Shown here: piece by piece, positions 5,918 through 12,214 of the stretch
Layout of the letters: every line of letters starts with the position of its first letter
How positions within the stretch are numbered: position 1 is the stretch's first letter
Source of the DNA: CAYOLL01 sp964404765 [NCBI: uncultured Gemmatimonadota bacterium]
GTDB taxonomy: Bacteria; 4572-55
NCBI GenBank assembly: GCA_964404765.1
Contig: CAYOLL010000177.1
Span: forward strand, 1 to 12,214
DNA: 12,214 bases
Reading direction: 5' to 3'
Program-made: the position numbers and the translations under genes
Notes under the pieces: model-generated
Told to the model about the DNA's origin: nothing
What the model saw: only the letters and a program-made list of their open reading frames with translations
Databases searched by the model: none

Positions 5918-6027
5918 TAATGTTTTTCATATGCGTTTACCACTTCGTTATTATAAAAAGCGGGGTGGCGACGCTGTGAAAGAAGCTCGTTGATTTTTCC
6001 TTCAGGCGTTATGCTATCGAAAGTACA

Positions 6028-6056
6028 TTGACATTTTCCAAATTTCGTATCATAAT
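6028..6056 (+). promoter_or_regulatory. Sigma-70 promoter for the REC-GGDEF gene
   Basis: A perfect TTGACA (6028-6033) and CATAAT (6051-6056, 5 of 6) are separated by the ideal 17 bp. Transcription would start near 6063 and give a leader of about 140 nt before the start codon at 6201. It probably also drives the overlapping pseudouridine synthase gene. Confidence 0.7.
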
Positions 6057-6200
6057 GCTTAATGCGGCAACTACTTCAATTTCAACTTGTTATACTAAAG
6101 TCGGGATTTTTTTACAAACCTCAAAGGTCTACCCTCCGACATCGTTTTAACGAGGCTTTGGGTCACGTCGTTTTTCTAATCCTATCTTGAAAGCTTGGCT

Positions 6201-7154
6201 ATGGAAGTCACAAGCTCTAAAAAAGAAGCCAACTCTATTCTAGTGGTCGATGATGACAAGTCGATTCGCCAAATGTTGACTATGGTTTTGGGGAGTCAAA
6301 ACTTTTATGTGCTTGTTGCCAAAGACGGTTTGGAAGCGTTGGAAATTCTTAAGGAGCAGACTGCCGATCTTATTATTTCGGACGTAATGATGCCGAATAT
6401 GGATGGCTATGAGCTGTGTCAGAATGTTAAAAGCGACCCGGCGTTGAAAGATATTTATATCATTTTACTGACGGCCAAAAACGGCATTGAAGATCGTGTT
6501 ATTGGGCTGGATCAGGGCGCAGACGATTATTTGGGAAAGCCCTTTGCTACATCCGAGTTGATTGCGCGTGTTCGTGCCGCTTTTCGCCTGGTGGAAATGC
6601 AACGCGAGCTTAAAGTAAAAAACCAGCTACTTCAAGAAGCAACCCGTAAGGATAGCCTGACCCAAGTCTATAATCGTCACCATTTTAACGAAGTACTGGC
6701 ACAAGAGGTTACTCGTTGCAATCGCTATGGAAATAATCTGGCGCTTATTATTTTCGATATTGATTTTTTTAAATCAATTAACGATACTTACGGTCATTTG
6801 ACCGGAGATGAAGTCATCAAAGCTGTGGCCAATTCGCTCAAAAATAACACGCGTGAAAATGACACGGTTGCTCGCTATGGCGGCGAGGAGTTTACAGTTG
6901 TTTTGCCGGAGACCGGTATGGAGGGGGTACTTATGGTCGCCGAAAAGCTTCGACGATATATTGAAACAATGCCGTTAGCTTTTGACGGGATTTCACATAA
7001 AATTACGATTAGTGGTGGGGTGGCTTCCTATCTTGAAAACGGTTGCATCGGCGGCAGTGACTTTATTGATAAAGCCGACCAGTCACTGCTAATTGCCAAG
7101 CGTACGGGTCGCAATCGGATCGTTGGCTACCCGATAAAAGAAGGTACTGAATGA
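6201..7154 (+). CDS. Response regulator with GGDEF domain (PleD-like diguanylate cyclase)
   Basis: The 317-residue protein joins an N-terminal receiver domain (about 13-130) to a C-terminal diguanylate cyclase domain (about 150-312), linked by a coiled-coil-like helix. The receiver has the acidic pair in VVDDDK (17-19), phospho-acceptor Asp61 in ISDVMMPNMDG, Thr91 in LLTAKN and the conserved Lys113 in DDYLGKPF. The cyclase has the active-site GGEEF at 227-231 and RxxD (218-221) at the spacing of the PleD inhibitory site. It should therefore make cyclic di-GMP from two GTP upon phosphorylation and be product-inhibited. The ATG at 6201 is preferred over an upstream TTG at 6195; GAAAG at 6189-6193 is a weak ribosome site. 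Its kinase is not obvious; the kinase-like gene at 8215 is the nearest candidate. It overlaps the next gene by 4 bp. Confidence 0.95.
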   Translation: MEVTSSKKEANSILVVDDDKSIRQMLTMVLGSQNFYVLVAKDGLEALEILKEQTADLIISDVMMPNMDGYELCQNVKSDPALKDIYIILLTAKNGIEDRVIGLDQGADDYLGKPFATSELIARVRAAFRLVEMQRELKVKNQLLQEATRKDSLTQVYNRHHFNEVLAQEVTRCNRYGNNLALIIFDIDFFKSINDTYGHLTGDEVIKAVANSLKNNTRENDTVARYGGEEFTVVLPETGMEGVLMVAEKLRRYIETMPLAFDGISHKITISGGVASYLENGCIGGSDFIDKADQSLLIAKRTGRNRIVGYPIKEGTE

Positions 7155-8086
7155 AAAACGGTTTGTATACATTGGCGGTTGAACCCGCAGATGATCAGCA
7201 AAAATTATCACAAATTTTAAGTAAACATATTACAGGTTTGTCTCACTCACGGGCTAAGTTGGCGATTGAGAGCGGGCTTTTAACGGTAAACAAACGCCGG
7301 GTCAAGGATATCCTGGCGCTCGGGTATACCAATGATTTTTTAAAAATTGATCTGCGCCAGGGCTGTGACCCAAAAAGCCGCACGGAATACTTGTTGCGGG
7401 GCATTGAGATCGTTTATGAAGATAGCGATATTATTGTCGTTAGCAAACCGGCCGGAATTCTGGTGCATCAGACCCCGGACAAAGAGCGCGGCGTACTGAT
7501 TGAGCTTATTCACCGCTACTTTCGGAAGAAAAAGCAACCTGCCGGTTATCTCAAAACCGTTCATCGGATTGATAAAGAAACTTCGGGCCTGGTCATTTTC
7601 CCACGCAATGCCAAAGCCCATACCCATATGGGTCTTCAATTCAAAAATCATACCATCACTCGCTCGTATGTGTGCATTGTGCACGGCCATCTTAAACCGG
7701 AAAAGGGCACTTTTACCACAAATCTGGTGCGTGAGATCAAACATACGGGCCGGAGAGGATCTTCTTACGATGAAAATCGCGGGAAAGAAGCCATCACCCA
7801 TTATGAAGTTAAGGAATATCTGGATGAGTACACTGTGGTTGAGTGCCGTTTGGAAACTGGTTTGACGCATCAAATACGCATTCATTTGAGTGAAGCCGGC
7901 CATCCGCTTTTAGGCGAAGAAGTCTATATCCCCAAAGAACTGCGCAAGACACAACGGTTTCCTCGTCAGGCGCTCCATGCCGGAACCATCCAATTAACCC
8001 ATCCGGGTACCAACAGAGCGGTAGGTTATACGGCTAAAATGCCAAAAGATATGGCGCAGTTTATTGAAAAACATAGGCCACGTTGA
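7151..8086 (+). CDS. RluA-family pseudouridine synthase
   Basis: This 311-residue enzyme should convert specific uridines in rRNA or tRNA to pseudouridine. An S4-like RNA-binding domain occupies about 18-70 (KLSQILSKHITGLSHSRAKL). The catalytic domain starts 'IVYEDSDIIVVSKPAGILVH' (87-106), and the active-site motif HRIDKETSGL carries catalytic Asp141. ETGLTHQIRIHLSEAGHPLLG and 'RQALHAGTIQLTHPGTNRAV' are the other family motifs. I cannot tell RluA, RluC or RluD specificity. Its start codon overlaps the stop of the cyclase gene (ATGA), so the two are translationally coupled. No functional link between them is evident. Confidence 0.93.
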   Translation: MKNGLYTLAVEPADDQQKLSQILSKHITGLSHSRAKLAIESGLLTVNKRRVKDILALGYTNDFLKIDLRQGCDPKSRTEYLLRGIEIVYEDSDIIVVSKPAGILVHQTPDKERGVLIELIHRYFRKKKQPAGYLKTVHRIDKETSGLVIFPRNAKAHTHMGLQFKNHTITRSYVCIVHGHLKPEKGTFTTNLVREIKHTGRRGSSYDENRGKEAITHYEVKEYLDEYTVVECRLETGLTHQIRIHLSEAGHPLLGEEVYIPKELRKTQRFPRQALHAGTIQLTHPGTNRAVGYTAKMPKDMAQFIEKHRPR

Positions 8087-8098
8087 TGAAGAGAATTA

Positions 8099-8203
8099 AT
8101 GACTCCAATCCTCCAAGCATCTGGTTCAGCCATTGAAGATATCATTTATCATTTACCCAGAGGCAATTGTTTTTCGATTCGTCTGCAAATTTCATGGAGT
8201 CAT
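8099..8203. promoter_or_regulatory. Inverted repeat framing the spacer before the kinase-like gene
   Basis: ATGACTCC (8099-8106) and GGAGTCAT (8196-8203) are exact inverted copies 89 nt apart. The right arm touches the AAGGGGG ribosome site (8204-8210), so long-range pairing might mask it. The spacer also holds a tandem ATCATTT. No good sigma-70 or sigma-54 promoter is visible. An 8-bp repeat can arise by chance. Confidence 0.25.
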
Positions 8204-8214
8204 AAGGGGGCGTC

Positions 8215-9198
8215 ATGCGGAGCTTACTGGATTCATTACGGAGCTTGTTTAGCAATAGTAGTAAAGGGCAGCCCGAAGACGAGCAGCCCATGGCCGGAGT
8301 GAACGAGCAAACCATCCGAACGTTCATTCATGAAATGGATAAGAAGCTGTTGCAACTGGATGTTGCGTATAAACGCTGGGAAAACGGCGGCATTGATCGT
8401 AAAAAGTTCATTAGCATTTTGGACAACGCCATTACCCAAATGCGCGAAGAATTTATGAGCGAAGCCCAGCGGTCGCCTTCCCTTTTGCAGCAGCGTGACC
8501 AGGCCGGCGAGCTGTTTGTGGAGAAAATTACCCGCCTGGAGCTGTTGTCTTTCAATCTTAAGAATGTAAGCGAAGACCGGGAAAAATTTGACCGGGTTTC
8601 GACCGAAATCAAAGCCTGCATGGATGACAACAAGGCGCGTTCTGACCATGAACCGACCGCGGCGTTTAATACGAAGGAGCTTATCATGCAAAAGCTCAAA
8701 AATTTCCATGGTTTTGATGAAGTTATCGAAGAAGCTATTAAAATCGTAAAAGATGAGCGGGAGACGGATTTTCGAACAAAAGGCATTAATATCCATAAGG
8801 TAACGCCGGGTGAACAGCTCTCCAGGATTTTGATTGAAGATGATTTTGTAGCCTGGCGGACGGTTGTTGTCAACATGCTGCGCAACGCGATTGACGCTGT
8901 CCTGACTGCGATGGGCAACATTAATGAGTTTGACGAAACGCGCAAGCGAATTACAGTCCGGCTGGATAAATTTGAAAAAATGCTGACAATCGAAGTCAGT
9001 GATCGTGGCTGTGGCATGGATGATGAGGCCAAACAAAAACTTTTTGAATCGGGCTTTTCGACAAAGGGTAAACGGGGTATCGTCGGGGGAATGGGCCTAA
9101 ACGCCGATGTGCGTCAACTTATCGAGCGGTACGGCTCAATGACCTTTAATAGTCAACTAAACATAGGGACGACTTTTTTGATTCGGATCATGCGCTAA
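8215..9198 (+). CDS. Soluble histidine-kinase-like ATPase (HATPase_c), no canonical H-box
   Basis: The 327-residue protein has no membrane segment and should be cytosolic. The C-terminal third is a clear GHKL ATP-binding domain: N-box NMLRNAIDAV (220-229), G1 box EVSDRGCGMD (260-269), a catalytic-lid region LFESGFSTKGKRG, G2 box GGMGL (291-295) and a final GTTFLIRI. The first 200 residues are helical and carry no sensor domain I recognise. No HExxxP-type H-box is found; 'FIHEMDKKLLQLD' around His39 is the only histidine in a phospho-acceptor-like helix. It is followed after 31 bp by an NtrC-type regulator, so the pair probably forms a two-component system, with this protein as kinase, phosphatase or anti-activator. 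The AAGGGGG ribosome site sits close to the start. Confidence 0.82.
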   Translation: MRSLLDSLRSLFSNSSKGQPEDEQPMAGVNEQTIRTFIHEMDKKLLQLDVAYKRWENGGIDRKKFISILDNAITQMREEFMSEAQRSPSLLQQRDQAGELFVEKITRLELLSFNLKNVSEDREKFDRVSTEIKACMDDNKARSDHEPTAAFNTKELIMQKLKNFHGFDEVIEEAIKIVKDERETDFRTKGINIHKVTPGEQLSRILIEDDFVAWRTVVVNMLRNAIDAVLTAMGNINEFDETRKRITVRLDKFEKMLTIEVSDRGCGMDDEAKQKLFESGFSTKGKRGIVGGMGLNADVRQLIERYGSMTFNSQLNIGTTFLIRIMR

Positions 9199-9229
9199 CC
9201 ATAGCTGTTGGCTGCGCAGTGGAGGATTT

Positions 9230-10681
9230 ATGGCGATACCAAAGGTGCTCATTATTGATGATACCCGGGAGATTCTGCAGTTTTGCGAAAATTTCATGGA
9301 GAGTAAGTACGAGTTCGAGTGCTATGACAATGGCTTTGACGGGCTTAAAAGAGCCCGATTGGGCAATGTTGATCTGATTTTGCTCGACAAGAACTTTACT
9401 AAGCTCCCGCCGGAAAAGATTATGGGTCCCGACCCTTCGTCTGAAGGCGTTTTTATTTTGCGCGAGCTTAAGAGCAATACCAAGCTGGCCCGTATTCCGG
9501 TAATTATGGTTACGAACTTTGCCGATTATTCCTCCACAGTCAAAGCTCTGGAGGGCGGCGCCGATGATTATGTGGAATGGGAAGCGCTGCGTATCGACGA
9601 CTATTATCTGGAACGCAAGATGCAGGACTTGTTGCAGGACCACACGGTCAGCGATAAAGAGCTGCAAAAGATGTTTAATGACTTTGGCCTGATCGGCAAG
9701 TCGCCGCGTATGATGGAGATATTTCGTCAACTCGATCTGGCTCGCAAGAATGCCAATTGGGACAAAACCGTGCTCATTTTGGGCGAAACCGGCGTCGGCA
9801 AAGAGTTGGTTGCCCGCGCCATTCATCATCTTGGCCCGCGCAGTAAACGGCGCTTTATCGCCATCAACTGCTCGGCCATCCCCGGCGAACTGCTGGAAAG
9901 CGAGCTCTTTGGCTACGAAAAAGGCGCATTTACCGATGCCCGCAAAGAAAAAATGGGCCTGTTCGAAGTGGCGGATGGCGGCACCGTTTTTTTAGACGAA
10001 GTGGGCACCATGTCGATGCTGTTGCAACCTAAGTTGTTAAGTTTTTTACAATCGCGCAAATTCATGCATGTGGGCGGCACGGTCGAAAAGACCGTTGATG
10101 TGCGTATCGTGGCGGCGACGAATGTTGATTTGTCGCTGTTGGTTAAAAATGGCGCTTTTCGGGAAGATTTATACTATCGCTTTAACGTCCTGCCGATTTT
10201 ATTGCCGGCATTGAGTGAGCGGGCCGAGGATATTCCGGCGCTGGCCCAATATTTTTTGACCCATCAAATAGAGCCGGGCCGTGAAACTTTGCAAATCACT
10301 GACGAGGCTATGGAGTTTTTGAAAAAGCGGCGCTGGTTTGGCAATATTCGCGAACTGGAAAACTTTATCCGCCGCGTGGCGATGGGCAAACAAAAAGTCA
10401 TCACTTTGAAAGATGTTTACATGGCCGAGCGTTTTGAAGTGCGCGTCGGCGGCGAAATATCGGCTGGACAATGTTCGACGCTGGATAAAAACGAATGCCC
10501 GTTTATCGGCAAAATTTCGCTCAAAGACCTGGAAAAGATGATGATCCTCAAGGCGTTGGAAGCCAATAACTGGTATGTTAAAAAAGCCGCCGACACGCTC
10601 GGCATCGGCAAATCCAAGTTCTATCAGCGCATTAAGGAATATGGCCTGAAGGATAAAGTTAAAGGCTACGACGGGACGTGA
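9230..10681 (+). CDS. Sigma-54-dependent NtrC-family response regulator with atypical REC and GAFTDA loop
   Basis: The 483-residue protein has a receiver (1-130), a sigma-54-activating AAA+ domain (about 153-400) and a Fis-type helix-turn-helix (about 445-473, KAADTLGIGKSKFYQRIKEY). The ATPase shows Walker A GETGVGKE (185-192), Walker B GGTVFLDEV (250-258), the arginine region REDLYYRFNVLP and GNIRELEN (371-378). It would remodel RNA polymerase-sigma-54 at enhancer-dependent promoters. Three points are unusual. The sigma-contact loop reads GAFTDA (232-237) instead of GAFTGA. The receiver has Asp10, Asp11, Asp53 and Thr95 but lacks the conserved lysine (DDYVEWEAL). About 12 extra residues follow Asp53. 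The ribosome site GGAGG (9221-9225) is strong. It probably pairs with the kinase-like gene upstream. I see no sigma-54 promoter in the window, so targets are unknown. Confidence 0.93.
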   Translation: MAIPKVLIIDDTREILQFCENFMESKYEFECYDNGFDGLKRARLGNVDLILLDKNFTKLPPEKIMGPDPSSEGVFILRELKSNTKLARIPVIMVTNFADYSSTVKALEGGADDYVEWEALRIDDYYLERKMQDLLQDHTVSDKELQKMFNDFGLIGKSPRMMEIFRQLDLARKNANWDKTVLILGETGVGKELVARAIHHLGPRSKRRFIAINCSAIPGELLESELFGYEKGAFTDARKEKMGLFEVADGGTVFLDEVGTMSMLLQPKLLSFLQSRKFMHVGGTVEKTVDVRIVAATNVDLSLLVKNGAFREDLYYRFNVLPILLPALSERAEDIPALAQYFLTHQIEPGRETLQITDEAMEFLKKRRWFGNIRELENFIRRVAMGKQKVITLKDVYMAERFEVRVGGEISAGQCSTLDKNECPFIGKISLKDLEKMMILKALEANNWYVKKAADTLGIGKSKFYQRIKEYGLKDKVKGYDGT

Positions 10682-10691
10682 GGATGACATT

Positions 10692-11933
10692 ATGAACTGG
10701 CTTTACTTAGACAACTTTCGCGGTTTTCATGACACCTATATTCCGCTCAAAGACGTAAATTTTTTGGTGGGCGAGAATAGCACGGGGAAAACGTCGGTGT
10801 TGTCAATAATGCATACTATAATTAAATCTATGTTTTCACTGGCGCCCCAACAAGCTGATCTATCTGGACATGGCCCATCATTTGGAATGACTGAAGACAT
10901 AACACAGACTACCGCCGAAATTAGAGTTGGTTTAATTAGTCAAGATTATCAGCATCCTTTTTTGATGTTAAGGTTTTATACATGCAAAAAAGCTGCGCCG
11001 AATCTGTCTAAGCTAAAATTTTTGGCCGCACATACTGAAGCCACTCTTTTTTTTAACGATAACACATTAGTAAACCTTATTAATGCGCCTTTTTCAGACA
11101 CGTTATCGACAAATCATAATACCATGGATATTTTCAAAAAATGGTTAACTGAAGTTGATAATATGCAAGGAGCTGAGTCATATAACTACAGCGAAACGTC
11201 TGCAAAAATAGCTGAGCTTGTTTTAACATTTCTAAGTTCCGTTGTCGATTCTCTTGCCAATTCGCAAATGACTTGGTTTGCCCCAATCCGCAGCAAGCCT
11301 CGCCGCACCTACGACAGCTACAAAATCGACTTTGATCCTGAAGGCGAGCATACCCCTTATTTGGTCAGGAAATTGTTAAATCAGGAACCGGGCGCAGAAA
11401 GTTTCCGCAAGTTCATCGAAAATTTTGGCCGCGAAAGCAATCTGTTCCAATCTGTTGTCGTGAAAGAATATGAGAAATCCGTCACCGCGCCGTTTGAACT
11501 CAAAGTCGTTTTGAATGACAGGCCGCTCAGCATTTCGAATGTAGGCTACGGCATTGGCCAAATATTACCCATTGTTGTAGAGATGTTCGCTAAAGCAAAA
11601 GAGACATAGTTCGCCATCCAGCAACCGGAAGTCCACTTGCATCCCAAAGCGCAGGCCGCGTTGGGCGATGTCTTTTTCCATCTGGCGACGGAAGACAAAA
11701 AGCGCTTTTTTGTGGAGACGCACAGCGATTATATTATTGACCGCTTTCGGCTTAATCTGCGACGTAACCCGGACGCCAAAGTCAACGCGCAGGTGTTATT
11801 CTTTGGCCGCAATGCCGCCGGCAACTATGTCAAGCCCATCGAAATCCTGCCTAACGGCGAATATGCCGACGATCAACCCAAAGAGTTCCGCGAATTTTTT
11901 ATCCACGAACAACTCGACTTGTTGGGACTTTGA
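10692..11933 (+). pseudogene. ABC/OLD-like AAA ATPase interrupted by an in-frame UAG
   Basis: One frame encodes 413 positions with a single UAG (11607-11609, position 306). Before it are Walker A GENSTGKTS (27-35), a poorly conserved middle, and a signature-like LSISNVGYGIGQILP (279-293). After it are Walker B FAIQQPEVHLHP (307-318), the H-loop ETHSDY (342-347) and a C-terminal domain. The stop separates the signature from Walker B, so the 305-residue product could not hydrolyse ATP normally. The downstream 107 residues have no good start; TTG at 11637 lies inside the Walker B motif. Everything past UAG is well conserved, so the lesion is recent, a sequencing error, or read through. AGGA at 10681-10684 gives a good ribosome site 7 nt before the ATG. 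The interior 10801-11280 is about 36% G+C by hand count, against 57-60% in sampled stretches further on. The next gene encodes a PIN-like protein, suggesting an ATPase-nuclease module. Confidence 0.82.
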
Positions 11934-11935
11934 GC

Positions 11936-12148
11936 ATGTGCATCATCATCGACACAAACGCTTTTGCGCCTGTTTTTGATCGTACCTCGCAGAATCATGC
12001 AGAATTTAAACCGGTTTTAGATTGGATTGTCAGCGGAAAAGGCAAAATTGTTTATGGCGGGACTAAGTATAAACTTGAACTCGGTAAGGCCTATAAATAT
12101 CTGAAGTTATTTGCGGAGTTTAAGAAGATAAACAAGAGTCCGCTCTAA
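11936..12148 (+). CDS. Truncated PIN-like nuclease, partner of the ATPase
   Basis: This 70-residue frame begins MCIIIDTNAFAPVF, a PIN-type first strand with candidate metal-binding Asp7, and continues with 'FKPVLDWIVSGKGKIVYGG' and a helix. The ATG follows the ATPase stop by 2 bp. A PIN domain normally runs to about 120-150 residues and needs further acidic residues in its second half; here a TAA ends it after 'KKINKSPL'. From 12138 the +1 frame stays open to the window edge, so a frameshift near 12137 is possible, although that reading does not clearly resume a PIN pattern. Intact homologues would be RNases or DNases held with the ATPase. As it stands the product probably lacks a complete active site. 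Confidence 0.65.
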   Translation: MCIIIDTNAFAPVFDRTSQNHAEFKPVLDWIVSGKGKIVYGGTKYKLELGKAYKYLKLFAEFKKINKSPL

Positions 12149-12214
12149 AAAGGTTACCACTGTCCACTTGTCCATGGTGAACGGTAGGAAGGTTATCGGC
12201 TCGTCTAAGGAGCA

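Larger units (their letters stand above)
5305..6200. other. Gene-free spacer holding nested repeats and a promoter
   Basis: No frame in these roughly 900 bases looks like a real protein on either strand. The left half (5401-5732) is a nest of inverted repeats described separately. The stretch 5733-5897 shows no feature I can support. A 10-bp tandem repeat and a strong promoter occupy the right third. ACCCC and CTTTT at 5886-5898 can pair with AAAAG and GGGGT at 5956-5966, so a structured RNA is possible, but I recognise no known RNA family. Confidence 0.6.

Noticed and set aside
7340-7903. 187-residue reverse-strand frame
   Set aside because: It lies entirely opposite the pseudouridine synthase with its HRID motif; no recognisable features of its own.
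8099-8302. 67-residue + strand frame overlapping the start of the kinase-like gene
   Set aside because: No similarity pattern, and it overlaps the strongly supported gene start with its AAGGGGG ribosome site.
8236-9032. Long open frames on the reverse strand opposite the kinase-like gene
   Set aside because: They have no domain signatures, while the + strand frame shows all GHKL ATPase boxes. They are mirror frames of a real gene.
9188-9829. 213-residue reverse-strand frame
   Set aside because: It is opposite the receiver and ATPase domains of the NtrC-type regulator and shows no motif.

Overview
The window is a bacterial chromosomal segment with every recognisable gene on the + strand. Signal-peptide and lipoprotein genes, a selenocysteine-encoding peroxiredoxin-like gene, a PleD-like response regulator and a sigma-54 activator point to a Gram-negative, probably anaerobic or environmental bacterium. 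Something Desulfobacterota-like would fit, but the sequence does not settle the phylum. Base composition is moderate, with a local swing from about 36% to 60% G+C inside one gene near the right end.

Layout. Positions 1-54 look like the terminus of an IS21-type insertion sequence whose body lies off the left edge. At 252-1562 there is an exported cohesin-like protein followed by a protein of unknown function. After a hairpin-rich spacer comes a thioredoxin-fold peroxiredoxin-like gene (1697-2176) with an in-frame UGA exactly where the family has its first catalytic cysteine, and a SECIS-like hairpin just behind it. A conserved protein of unknown function (2181-2804) follows closely. Next are a DUF4136-type lipoprotein with its own promoter, gpmA (phosphoglycerate mutase), and the overlapping folate genes folB-folK.

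Positions 5305-6200 contain no gene. They hold nested inverted repeats: a 194-bp MITE-like element with 17-bp terminal inverted repeats and a 7-bp flanking duplication, filled with four hairpins. It sits between two inverted copies of an ACCACGAAAT-type intergenic repeat. A good sigma-70 promoter then reads into a REC-GGDEF diguanylate cyclase, which overlaps an RluA-family pseudouridine synthase by 4 bp.

The right third is a signalling and accessory region. A soluble histidine-kinase-like ATPase (8215-9198) without a canonical H-box is followed by an NtrC-type regulator with three departures from consensus: a REC domain without the conserved lysine, an insertion after its phospho-acceptor, and GAFTDA in place of GAFTGA. 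Eleven bases later begins a two-gene module: an ABC/OLD-like AAA ATPase split by an in-frame UAG just before Walker B, then a PIN-like nuclease gene that ends early. The ATPase-plus-nuclease layout resembles anti-phage or toxin modules. The amber codon, the truncated partner and the mosaic base composition suggest a decaying or recombined copy, although recoding of the UAG cannot be excluded from sequence alone.
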